A stretch of DNA of 6,341 nt, taken from an uncultured Bacilli bacterium. GTDB lineage: Bacteria > Bacillota_I > Bacilli_A > RF39 > UBA660. The stretch is taken from NCBI GenBank assembly GCA_934098345.1, contig CAKONX010000063.1:1-6341 (forward strand). Direction: 5' to 3'. Positions 1-6,277 of this stretch are shown one piece after another (position 1 is the first letter of the stretch; every line of letters begins with the position of its first letter). Under the pieces are notes generated by a model. It made no database searches and was not told the DNA's origin. It saw nothing but the letters and a program-made list of their open reading frames with translations. The translations under genes and the position numbers were made by a program.

Positions 1-73
1 CTGAAGAGGCGCCCCTGCTAAGGGTGTAGGTCGGGCAACTGGCGCGAGAGTTCAAATCTCTCCTACTCCGCCA
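1..73 (+). tRNA. tRNA-Ser(GCU), 3' part
   Basis: This is a tRNA whose 5' acceptor strand and most of the D arm lie before the window. The anticodon stem pairs 10-14 with 22-26 around a seven-base loop (15-21) holding anticodon GCT at 17-19, which reads AGC/AGU serine codons. A long variable arm (about 27-45, with a short stem GTCG/TGGC) is typical of serine tRNAs. The T arm is 46-50/58-62 with loop TTCAAAT. The acceptor 3' strand is 63-69, the discriminator is G70 and the CCA end is encoded at 71-73. Identity is clear from anticodon plus long variable arm; only the 5' end is missing. Confidence 0.95.
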
Positions 74-86
74 TTAATAAGTTAGT

Positions 87-110
87 AACTCACAATTGTG
101 AGTTTTTTTA
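87..110 (+). terminator. Rho-independent terminator after tRNA-Ser
   Basis: A self-complementary stretch, AACTCACAATTGTGAGTT (87-104), is followed by a run of T ending at 109. It begins 14 bases after the tRNA CCA end, so it would end the tRNA transcript. The T-run is only on the + strand side, so it should act in one direction. The palindrome leaves an A/T centre as the loop, so the effective stem is about 6-7 bp. Confidence 0.8.
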
Positions 111-229
111 TGATTTAAAAATTCATTATTCCTAAAGCTGAAATAACACTTAATAAAATATATCTTACTAATTATCTGATCTTTCATTTTTAGTACCTTT
201 CCATTATTTACTCCATAATATCACATGAA

Positions 230-255
230 AAGAGATGATTTTTTAATCATCTCTT
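230..255 (-). terminator. Terminator of the four-gene minus-strand unit, overlapping the last stop codon
   Basis: Positions 230-240 and 245-255 form an 11-bp perfect stem with a four-base loop (TTTT on +, AAAA on the transcript). The TGA stop codon of the transglutaminase-like gene (247-249) sits inside the right arm. On the minus strand the stem is followed by only a short T-stretch (TTTTC), so it is a modest intrinsic terminator. It faces the tRNA-Ser terminator at 87-110, as expected between convergent units. Confidence 0.6.
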
Positions 256-1254
256 CTTCACACTAGATTTTATAGAATCTTTTTTTCTTGTAAACAATAT
301 TATTACTAGCAATATTATTATCAAAATAAGAACTAATACTATATAATAAATGCTTTCGTCTTTCTTTTCTTCTTTTTTATCCTTCTTTTCTTCTTTATCT
401 AAATTATTTATAATTGAATTAATTTTATCATTATCAAAAGTATAACTAAATTCAGGTCTTTCATAATCTGTTTCACTTATAACAACATCATAATTATATT
501 TATCATTTTGATAATTTTTATTACCAATTAAAAGACCACTAAAATCATTTCCATATTTTATATCCACTATATACCATTTATTATCAAGTTTAACAACATT
601 ATATGTATGTACAGAATAATAAGTTCTATTTTCTGAATCATAACCACCTATTTGATCAACAATATAAGATTCAATTCCCAATTTATCCATAAGATAAGAA
701 AATGCTGTTGCTGAGCCTAAACATACAGTCTTATAATTAATTAAAACATCATATGCACTTACATAAGCATCTATTAAATTTTCAAACGTTCCTTCACTTT
801 GATAAACAGCATATGTACTTATATAACTATAAGCCATATAAATTTTTTCATAATCTGTTTTACCTTTAAATAAAGGTAAAAATTTTTCGGTAAATTTTTC
901 TAATTTTTGTTCTTCTTCTTTTGTTATTTTTTTATTTAAATTATCTAAGTAAAAAGAATTTTCATTTAATATAGGAAGAAATCTAATTGGTTGAATATAT
1001 GCATAATCACTATATTTATATGTATTAATACTTATATCAGTCATGTACTTTTCTTTATAATATTCATTTACTCTATCTACATCAACAGAATTTTCAGAGA
1101 ACCTAACATTAAATTTACCAGGTTCCCTGTCATTATAGACTTCATCAATTGCTTTTATAGCTTCATCAGTATTATTTACATTTATATCAATTTCCTCAGC
1201 ATAGCAATAGAAAGGAACTAATAATAATGTAATAAAAAATATTATTTTCTTCAT
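247..1254 (-). CDS. Secreted, C-terminally membrane-anchored transglutaminase-like protein
   Basis: The 335-aa product starts with a signal peptide (residues 1-19, hydrophobic core after MKK, likely cleavage at CYA/EE). It ends with one membrane segment (about 303-322) and a Lys/Arg-rich cytoplasmic tail. A Lys/Glu-rich linker (286-300) precedes the anchor, so the bulk faces outward. Residues about 130-245 carry the transglutaminase-like fold: Cys178 in TVCLGSATAF, His216 in HTYNVV and Asp231 in KWYIVD, the family's catalytic triad order and spacing. In bacteria this fold includes proteases, amide-bond formers and peptidoglycan-linked enzymes, so the substrate cannot be read from sequence. 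It is last in the operon; its ATG follows the sulfotransferase-like gene by 8 nt, with a weak ribosome binding site (TAGGT, 1261-1265) overlapping that gene's TAG stop. Residues 20-130 match nothing I recognise. The fold is confident; the function is not. Confidence 0.85.
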   Translation of the reverse strand: MKKIIFFITLLLVPFYCYAEEIDINVNNTDEAIKAIDEVYNDREPGKFNVRFSENSVDVDRVNEYYKEKYMTDISINTYKYSDYAYIQPIRFLPILNENSFYLDNLNKKITKEEEQKLEKFTEKFLPLFKGKTDYEKIYMAYSYISTYAVYQSEGTFENLIDAYVSAYDVLINYKTVCLGSATAFSYLMDKLGIESYIVDQIGGYDSENRTYYSVHTYNVVKLDNKWYIVDIKYGNDFSGLLIGNKNYQNDKYNYDVVISETDYERPEFSYTFDNDKINSIINNLDKEEKKDKKEEKKDESIYYIVLVLILIIILLVIILFTRKKDSIKSSVKKR

Positions 1255-1262
1255 AGTTATAC

Positions 1263-3281
1263 CTATTCTATGTCAATATATTTAGCCATATTGAATTTTT
1301 CATCATTAAAGTCAACAAATAAATAATATCTACCTTTTTTCAATTTTGACAAGTTAATAAATTTCTTCATGTCTTGGTTTTTTTCTTTTAAAACATATTT
1401 ATAACCTTTACCATTTGGAGCAATTAAAATTATGTTAAGAGATGTATCATCCATGAATCCACCGACTAAACTGAATTTATTATTATGCAAGTCAAATGCT
1501 ATTTCTTGTACTGTACTTTCTTTATAGCTAATTGTTTCCTTTTCAGACATTTCAATATAATCATCAACTTCATAAGAAATTAAATATAATCCCTTATCAA
1601 CTTTATAATTTGATACAGTTGTTATAGTTTTAGGTTTAACCGAAACACTTTCCAAATTGTAAATATTAGCTTTAATCACCTCAAATTTTGATTGAGGAAC
1701 TTTTAATTTATTAACAATATTATTATTTTCGTCAAAATCAATTATATAAGCATCATATTTATCATTACTAAATTGGTTACATCCAGGATCATCATAAGCA
1801 ACTTCATCAGTAAAATGCCAACCAGAATTAAATACCTTGTGTCCATTAGCTGCTGATGTAAAGCTCGATAAAGCATATGAAAAGTATTCTTGCCCTCCAA
1901 ATTTCCAGTCAACTGTTGCTGTCATATTTTTTAAATCTAAATTATATATCATTGCATATGATTCATTATTTTTTAGACTTTTACATGACACAGTTTGTTC
2001 ATGATTTGCATTATATCCATTATTAAATATTGATAGCTTTCCATCACTTGTTAAGCTTACTGAGTGTTGTCCCATTGGATACATAAAATCGTCTCCTACT
2101 CCTTTGATCAAATAACTATCAAAATTTGAAGACCAATATTTTGCCTCACCCAAGATCCAATTAATATTACCTGTTTTATAATTTATAGAAACAACAGAAT
2201 TTTGATTTCTAACAGACAAGATTAATGAATTTGTATTTTTATCATAATATACTCCATTAATCCATCCCCAAGTAATTGCACTTTCTTCTATCAAATTTGG
2301 ATCAATGTTTGAAACAATTTGTTTTAAATCCCAATTTTTAACAACTTTTCCAGTTTTTCTATCTAATTCTACTATATAATCTGCAATAGATTCTCTATTC
2401 GGATTAGATGTTAAAATGATTAAATTACCATTTTCCATTTCATATCCATCGTGATGGTATCCACCTTCAACATCATAATTTTTATATACAAAACCAAGCA
2501 TATCAAGTTCTACTACTCCACTAGTAGAAGTTATATCCGGACCATTATCAGCATTTGAAAGCAATAAATGACCATTTTGAAGCATTGTCATACCTTTAGT
2601 ATATCCAATATCTAACCACCAACGTGTTTCACCATAATTATCAATAGCAATATTTCCAGTTCCCAAAGAGGAAGTTCCAAAATAAAATTCACCATTTGAA
2701 TTTTCTATTTTATTTTCCAAAACTGTTGCATCTGCACTCGGTACTTGTTCATCAACTTGAATTTCAATTTCCTTTTTAGCACCACTTTCAGTCTCAATAA
2801 TTACTTTATTAGTATAATTTCCATATAAACCATAAATTGGTAAAATATGTTCCTTACTTTTTTCGAAATTTACTTTTAAATCATCATTATGTTTTCCTTT
2901 AATAGTAACAGTTATTCCTTCTTTTTTAGAAGTTCTAAACAAAACTAACGCTGTTTGAGGACTTGTAAAAAAAGGATTATGTATTACATAAGGATTATCT
3001 ATTGTATATTTTTTATTTTTAAATTCCTTTAAAATATTATTATATATTTCATATTGACTCGACATAATATCATCGTTATATAATTCTTCAAGATCATTGT
3101 CAACTAAAAATGAAAAGTTTTTGTTAACTGGAGTATCATAAATATTTTTATTACCAATTTCTCCCTTTTGCACTAACCACATATATACACAAACTACTAT
3201 AGCGATAATTGCTAGAATACTAGCAATTATCAAGTATAGTCTTTGTTTCTTATTTAGCTCTTTATTCTCATTATTTTTCAT
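1263..3281 (-). CDS. Membrane-anchored arylsulfate sulfotransferase (ASST)-like protein
   Basis: The 672-aa protein has an N-terminal membrane anchor (about 15-37, preceded by KK and R) and an extracellular remainder. Residues about 95-180 resemble the ASST N-terminal beta domain (NPFFTSPQTALVLF, ITVTIKGK, ILPIYGLYGNYTN). Residues about 195-530 resemble the six-bladed ASST propeller (NGHLLLSN, YHHDGYEMENGNLI, SLILSVRNQNSVVSI, INWILG, GQHSVSL). Known ASSTs move sulfate from a phenolic sulfate ester to a phenol, without PAPS, through a sulfated His. By alignment from memory with E. coli AssT, the nucleophile His436 corresponds to His406, Arg374 to Arg358 and His252 to the HHD motif (276-278). 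The His356 position (WxHIN in AssT) is Trp340 (WGWIN), with the same 18-residue spacing to the Arg. Residues after about 540 form an extra beta-rich domain. The disulfide CX5C of AssT is absent. A strong SD (AAGGAGAG, 3288-3295) supports the start. Activity is therefore uncertain, though family membership is clear. Confidence 0.85.
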   Translation of the reverse strand: MKNNENKELNKKQRLYLIIASILAIIAIVVCVYMWLVQKGEIGNKNIYDTPVNKNFSFLVDNDLEELYNDDIMSSQYEIYNNILKEFKNKKYTIDNPYVIHNPFFTSPQTALVLFRTSKKEGITVTIKGKHNDDLKVNFEKSKEHILPIYGLYGNYTNKVIIETESGAKKEIEIQVDEQVPSADATVLENKIENSNGEFYFGTSSLGTGNIAIDNYGETRWWLDIGYTKGMTMLQNGHLLLSNADNGPDITSTSGVVELDMLGFVYKNYDVEGGYHHDGYEMENGNLIILTSNPNRESIADYIVELDRKTGKVVKNWDLKQIVSNIDPNLIEESAITWGWINGVYYDKNTNSLILSVRNQNSVVSINYKTGNINWILGEAKYWSSNFDSYLIKGVGDDFMYPMGQHSVSLTSDGKLSIFNNGYNANHEQTVSCKSLKNNESYAMIYNLDLKNMTATVDWKFGGQEYFSYALSSFTSAANGHKVFNSGWHFTDEVAYDDPGCNQFSNDKYDAYIIDFDENNNIVNKLKVPQSKFEVIKANIYNLESVSVKPKTITTVSNYKVDKGLYLISYEVDDYIEMSEKETISYKESTVQEIAFDLHNNKFSLVGGFMDDTSLNIILIAPNGKGYKYVLKEKNQDMKKFINLSKLKKGRYYLFVDFNDEKFNMAKYIDIE

Positions 3282-3287
3282 AAGTTA

Positions 3288-3295
3288 CTCTCCTT
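3288..3295 (-). promoter_or_regulatory. Ribosome binding site of the ASST-like gene, overlapping the prepilin stop codon
   Basis: The minus strand reads AAGGAGAG six bases before the ATG at 3281. Its first bases are shared with the TAA stop of the prepilin-like gene (3294-3296). This arrangement favours translational coupling between the two genes and fixes the ASST-like start. Confidence 0.85.
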
Positions 3296-5453
3296 ATAAA
3301 ATCTTAAACGGATCTTCTGATGTACCCGAACCTGTACAAGTATATATTGGATTAAAATGTACTAAAGGTCTGATTTTTACACAGTCACCATAATATTTTT
3401 GAACTACTGAACTACCTACAGCTACATAATAATAAGAATTATTATATGTCGTTGAATTTCCATGTCTAAAAGGTCTTGTAACGTACGAAGTATGAGATGT
3501 TGTATATCTTGAAACTGTCCAACTTGCTATCGGACCATACACACCTTTTTTATATTTTTGGAATTCCTCTCTAGTAATAACACCAACTTGACGAGATTCA
3601 CTATCAAGCATAAAGAATGCAAAATATTCACTAGGAACATCTTTTAACATATCCTTAGCTTTGGTAACTATGTTTTCAACTACTGCTGAGGTTTGACTAT
3701 ATGTACCATAGAACCAACCATCACAAGTTAATAATCCCCAGTCTTTATATTCAATCTTAGAAGTTGCAACACAAGTGCTTGAATAATCTTCTAATAATGC
3801 AATTATTTTTCCTTCAGAAGTTCTTTCTAGAACAATAAATCTATGGCCTAATAAATCAACATATTTAATTTGATTACAGAAATAACAATTAGCCGAATTA
3901 CTTCCTGCTTTACAGCATGTATTACAGTCAGTACATGTTGATTTGTCACTTCCACCTATTTTACTATCAGTTAATACAAGTAAATCCACTTGATTAGTTA
4001 AATAGCTATACATCTTTGTCCATTTACCAACATATCCATTATTATTGATTGCTCTGAAATAAATATAAGTTTTTTTCATACCTTTTTTACATTGATCACT
4101 TGGATGTCTTATATCAACATTTTTATTCGTTTCATTATTTGATATCTTGTTAAACACATAGTTTTCAATACTTGCATCTTCTTTGTTAGGTTCTTCAGTA
4201 TCTTCAACTAATCTATATTCAAATGCTTTAATACCAAATTTAGAATATATTGGATTATTATTTGCACCTATTTTATCTTGAATTCTAAATGTCTTATCAG
4301 TTGTCCATAATTGATTATCTTTACTTAATACATGTGCATTTTTTCCGTCTATTTCATAAATATACTCTTCCGGAACAACTAACTCTTGACGCATATTTGC
4401 TTTTCCTTCTGCATCATAAGTATAATTTTTGTCGTAGTGACCAGTTACTAAAGTATATAATGTATATTGAACTTCACCATCATATGCATCATAAGTTGTT
4501 GTATCATCTAATGGAATTAAATTTTTATCACTTCCAGCAACATAAAATGCATCTTTGACATCAGGATTTATTGCTTGAGCTTTAATGTTAAATTTAACAG
4601 TTTCAGCATCTGCTCCTTCAACATATGGTTTATATGTTAAATAATACCATTTATCTTCACTTGCATTATATTCTGGAGTAATAATATCTTTACCTTTAGT
4701 TAAATCTTCAAAGTCTGTATAAATTTCTTCACCTTTAAAATATGTTTTAAAAGTCGGTTTAACTTTTGGATTAACTTTTAATTTTCTTATATAACTCTTT
4801 TTAATACCACTTTCAGTTAACCAAGTGTAAGTTACATCATAAGTTCCTGATGTAGTTGTTGAGAATCTTCCATCAGACTCTTTTGTAAAGTCAGCTGGCA
4901 TAGAACATGCCAAGTGATAATCATTTGTTAATTTATTAACATCAGTTATTAAATTACCTTCCTCATCTGAAAGTGCAAGTTTATAACTTCCTATACCTTG
5001 CATACAATCATATGGTTCGCCCCAAACAACATAATCGTTTATAGCGACCATAAATACTTCTTGTTTTGTATCCTTGCTTTTATCGATTGGATATTCAAAT
5101 GTTAATGCCTCACTTGTTGTATCCAAACTTACTTTAACAAGTTCATCTTTTCCCGCATTCTCCCCTGTATATGGATTTTTAATTTTTTCATCAACTAATC
5201 CTGAATTAATTAAATCTCCAACTGTAATATATATGAAAGATTTATTAACATATAAATCTTGGAATGCTTCCGGATTCATATCAGCATATAATGATGCAGA
5301 CGATTTAATCGAAGCAACAAACCTTTCATACTCTGTCTTTTTAGAATTTTTAGAAACATTTGTAACATTAAATATTATAACTGTAGCTACAACACCTAAT
5401 AAAATAATTGTTACTAACAATTCAACTAATGTAAAACCTTTTCTTGATTTCAT
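3294..5453 (-). CDS. Very long type IV prepilin-like surface protein with C-terminal cysteine cluster
   Basis: The 719-aa product begins MKSRKGFTLVELL, a textbook prepilin leader. The expected cleavage lies after Gly6, leaving Phe at +1 and Glu at +5, and the hydrophobic helix spans about 7-30. Pilins and pseudopilins usually run 100-200 aa, so this is four to five times longer. After the pilin stalk (to about 135), residues 150-232 look Ig-like (GTYDVTYTW and a following strand). Residues 233-490 are beta-rich and unrecognised. Six cysteines cluster at 507-526 (CxxCxxCC-x8-CxxC). The last ~190 residues (HRFIVLER at 537-544 to KIRPL and GSGTSEDPF near the end) resemble the C-terminal modules that close many surface proteins of uncultured gut Bacilli (DUF6273/lectin-like type; from memory, tentative). 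The start is Met at 5453, since AGGAGA lies 7 nt upstream. The ATG 18 nt earlier lacks a site and would bury the leader. No pilus assembly genes are nearby. Confidence 0.85.
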   Translation of the reverse strand: MKSRKGFTLVELLVTIILLGVVATVIIFNVTNVSKNSKKTEYERFVASIKSSASLYADMNPEAFQDLYVNKSFIYITVGDLINSGLVDEKIKNPYTGENAGKDELVKVSLDTTSEALTFEYPIDKSKDTKQEVFMVAINDYVVWGEPYDCMQGIGSYKLALSDEEGNLITDVNKLTNDYHLACSMPADFTKESDGRFSTTTSGTYDVTYTWLTESGIKKSYIRKLKVNPKVKPTFKTYFKGEEIYTDFEDLTKGKDIITPEYNASEDKWYYLTYKPYVEGADAETVKFNIKAQAINPDVKDAFYVAGSDKNLIPLDDTTTYDAYDGEVQYTLYTLVTGHYDKNYTYDAEGKANMRQELVVPEEYIYEIDGKNAHVLSKDNQLWTTDKTFRIQDKIGANNNPIYSKFGIKAFEYRLVEDTEEPNKEDASIENYVFNKISNNETNKNVDIRHPSDQCKKGMKKTYIYFRAINNNGYVGKWTKMYSYLTNQVDLLVLTDSKIGGSDKSTCTDCNTCCKAGSNSANCYFCNQIKYVDLLGHRFIVLERTSEGKIIALLEDYSSTCVATSKIEYKDWGLLTCDGWFYGTYSQTSAVVENIVTKAKDMLKDVPSEYFAFFMLDSESRQVGVITREEFQKYKKGVYGPIASWTVSRYTTSHTSYVTRPFRHGNSTTYNNSYYYVAVGSSVVQKYYGDCVKIRPLVHFNPIYTCTGSGTSEDPFKIL

Positions 5454-5460
5454 ATACAAC

Positions 5461-5466
5461 TCTCCT
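5461..5466 (-). promoter_or_regulatory. Ribosome binding site that sets the prepilin-like start
   Basis: The minus strand reads AGGAGA seven bases before the ATG at 5453. An in-frame ATG at 5471 has no such site before it, and using it would place six extra residues ahead of the prepilin leader. The 5453 start is therefore preferred. Confidence 0.85.
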
Positions 5467-5475
5467 ATCATATAA

Positions 5476-5504
5476 ATCTTAACATAAATAATTACTCAAG
5501 TAAA
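5476..5504 (-). promoter_or_regulatory. Candidate promoter for the prepilin-ASST-transglutaminase genes
   Basis: On the minus strand, TTTACT (5504-5499) and TAAGAT (5481-5476) are 17 bases apart, and TGT directly precedes the latter, giving an extended -10 (TGTTAAGAT). Each hexamer matches four of six consensus positions. Transcription would begin just before the ribosome binding site at 5461-5466, leaving a very short leader. In such AT-rich DNA chance matches are common, so this remains a candidate. Confidence 0.4.
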
Positions 5505-5507
5505 TTA

Positions 5508-6131
5508 TTATTTAACAAAACAACTCAATTTTTTTTCTTCATATCCAAAGCATAAAGTATAAGATAAATCTTTAGGATATTGATACACTATTTTTAGAGT
5601 TTTTGACTCATTATTTCTAATTTTTTGACCATCATATATAGTTTTAACTTTAATAACATAATTATGTCCATTAAAGGTTAATAAATTGTAACCCAAATCA
5701 TTATAGACACCAACATTCATAATTGGTTCTATTGGACTTTTTAAGTATTCTAAATCATTAAAGCTTATTTCATACTCAAATCCTTGATAAACAAAACCAT
5801 CATTTAATTTTTCATCACTTAAGGATCCAGCTTCTTCTTCACTTAAAAAACGTATTCCTTTAATATCAACATCTGTATAAGTATCATTTTCTTTATCATA
5901 AAATGTAGCTAAAGCAAGTTCTCCAACATGACCTGGAGTATAAAAAGATCTATAATATCCTTTATTATTTGTTTTAGCTTCTTCAGTAATTTTAGTAGTA
6001 GTGCTAGAACTTTCAGAATATTTCTTATCTTTATTAATATATTTTAATAAAAGCATCAACAATACTACTCCACCTACAATAATAACTGTCACAAAAAATA
6101 TGCTTGCATAATTAATTTTTCTTTCATTCAT
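5508..6131 (-). CDS. Single-pass membrane protein with extracellular beta-rich domain, function unknown
   Basis: The 207-aa product has a short cytoplasmic N-terminus (MNERKINY), one membrane segment (about 8-30) and a Ser/Thr-rich linker (about 39-55). The extracellular remainder (about 58-207) is rich in alternating aromatic and hydrophobic residues, for example FEYEISFNDLEYL (118-130) and TLKIVYQYP (178-186). I do not recognise the family; the size and strand pattern are compatible with telokin/DUF4352-like lipoprotein or membrane-anchored domains, which is only a guess. Cys194 and Cys204 near the C-terminus could pair outside the cell. The start is the ATG at 6131; the site before it is weak (AAGTGAT, 6138-6144), and a GAGGG stretch further upstream is too distant. 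It is transcribed towards the prepilin-like gene, 54 nt away with no terminator between, so it may be the first gene of the unit or a neighbour with its own promoter. Confidence 0.75.
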   Translation of the reverse strand: MNERKINYASIFFVTVIIVGGVVLLMLLLKYINKDKKYSESSSTTTKITEEAKTNNKGYYRSFYTPGHVGELALATFYDKENDTYTDVDIKGIRFLSEEEAGSLSDEKLNDGFVYQGFEYEISFNDLEYLKSPIEPIMNVGVYNDLGYNLLTFNGHNYVIKVKTIYDGQKIRNNESKTLKIVYQYPKDLSYTLCFGYEEKKLSCFVK

Positions 6132-6174
6132 ATAATCATCACTTTATCCCTCTTCTATTCTAACTTATAGTATC

Positions 6175-6205
6175 ATTTTAACATATTTTTAAGAAAAATT
6201 TACAA
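6175..6205 (-). promoter_or_regulatory. Candidate promoter of the 207-aa membrane protein gene
   Basis: On the minus strand TTGTAA (6205-6200) is followed, after a long 19-base spacer, by TGTTAAAAT (6183-6175), an extended -10. The leader to the ATG at 6131 would be about 35-40 bases. The spacer is longer than ideal, and a nearby alternative -10 (TATAAG, about 6164-6169) is possible. It lies back to back with the tRNA-Lys promoter. Confidence 0.4.
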
Positions 6206-6250
6206 TTATTTAAATTTTTTTAAATTTATACTAGATTTTTAAAAAAATTA

Positions 6251-6259
6251 TGTTATAAT
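6251..6259 (+). promoter_or_regulatory. Extended -10 promoter element of tRNA-Lys
   Basis: TGTTATAAT (6251-6259) is a perfect extended -10 (TGnTATAAT), ending 18 bases before the tRNA. No convincing -35 hexamer is found 16-18 bases upstream, which extended -10 promoters tolerate. The AT tract at about 6205-6245 (runs of A and T) could act as an upstream activating element. Confidence 0.75.
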
Positions 6260-6277
6260 GAATGAGTACTTACTGAT

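Noticed and set aside
247..249. Mycoplasma-type code with UGA as tryptophan
   Set aside because: UGA ends the transglutaminase-like gene inside its terminator hairpin, and the Trp codons checked in the genes are TGG.
350..395. Low-complexity Lys/Glu-coding stretch as a repeat
   Set aside because: It encodes the charged linker before the membrane anchor (residues about 286-300) and has no regular repeat unit.
991..1221. Open frame on the + strand opposite the transglutaminase-like gene
   Set aside because: It lies wholly within a well-supported minus-strand gene, has no ribosome binding site, and its Ile/Tyr-rich product is what reversed AT-rich codons give.
1195..1254. Lipoprotein signal on the transglutaminase-like protein (Cys17 near the end of the signal peptide)
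   Set aside because: The residues before the Cys (VPFY) do not fit a lipobox, while CYA/EE fits ordinary signal peptidase cleavage.
4289..4558. Open frame on the + strand inside the prepilin-like gene
   Set aside because: A shadow of the minus-strand gene, with a His/Leu/Tyr-rich low-complexity product and no start signal.
5454..5471. Longer start for the prepilin-like protein at 5471
   Set aside because: It adds six residues ahead of the leader, lacks a ribosome binding site, and would consume the good AGGAGA site as coding sequence.
5074..5475. 133-aa open frame on the + strand opposite the prepilin leader
   Set aside because: The opposite strand encodes an unmistakable prepilin leader with a strong ribosome binding site; this frame has none.
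5492..5503. Short palindrome TTACT-CA-AGTAA over the candidate -35 region
   Set aside because: Five-base arms with a two-base centre are expected by chance in such AT-rich DNA. It could be an operator, but nothing else supports that, and it cannot fold as a terminator.
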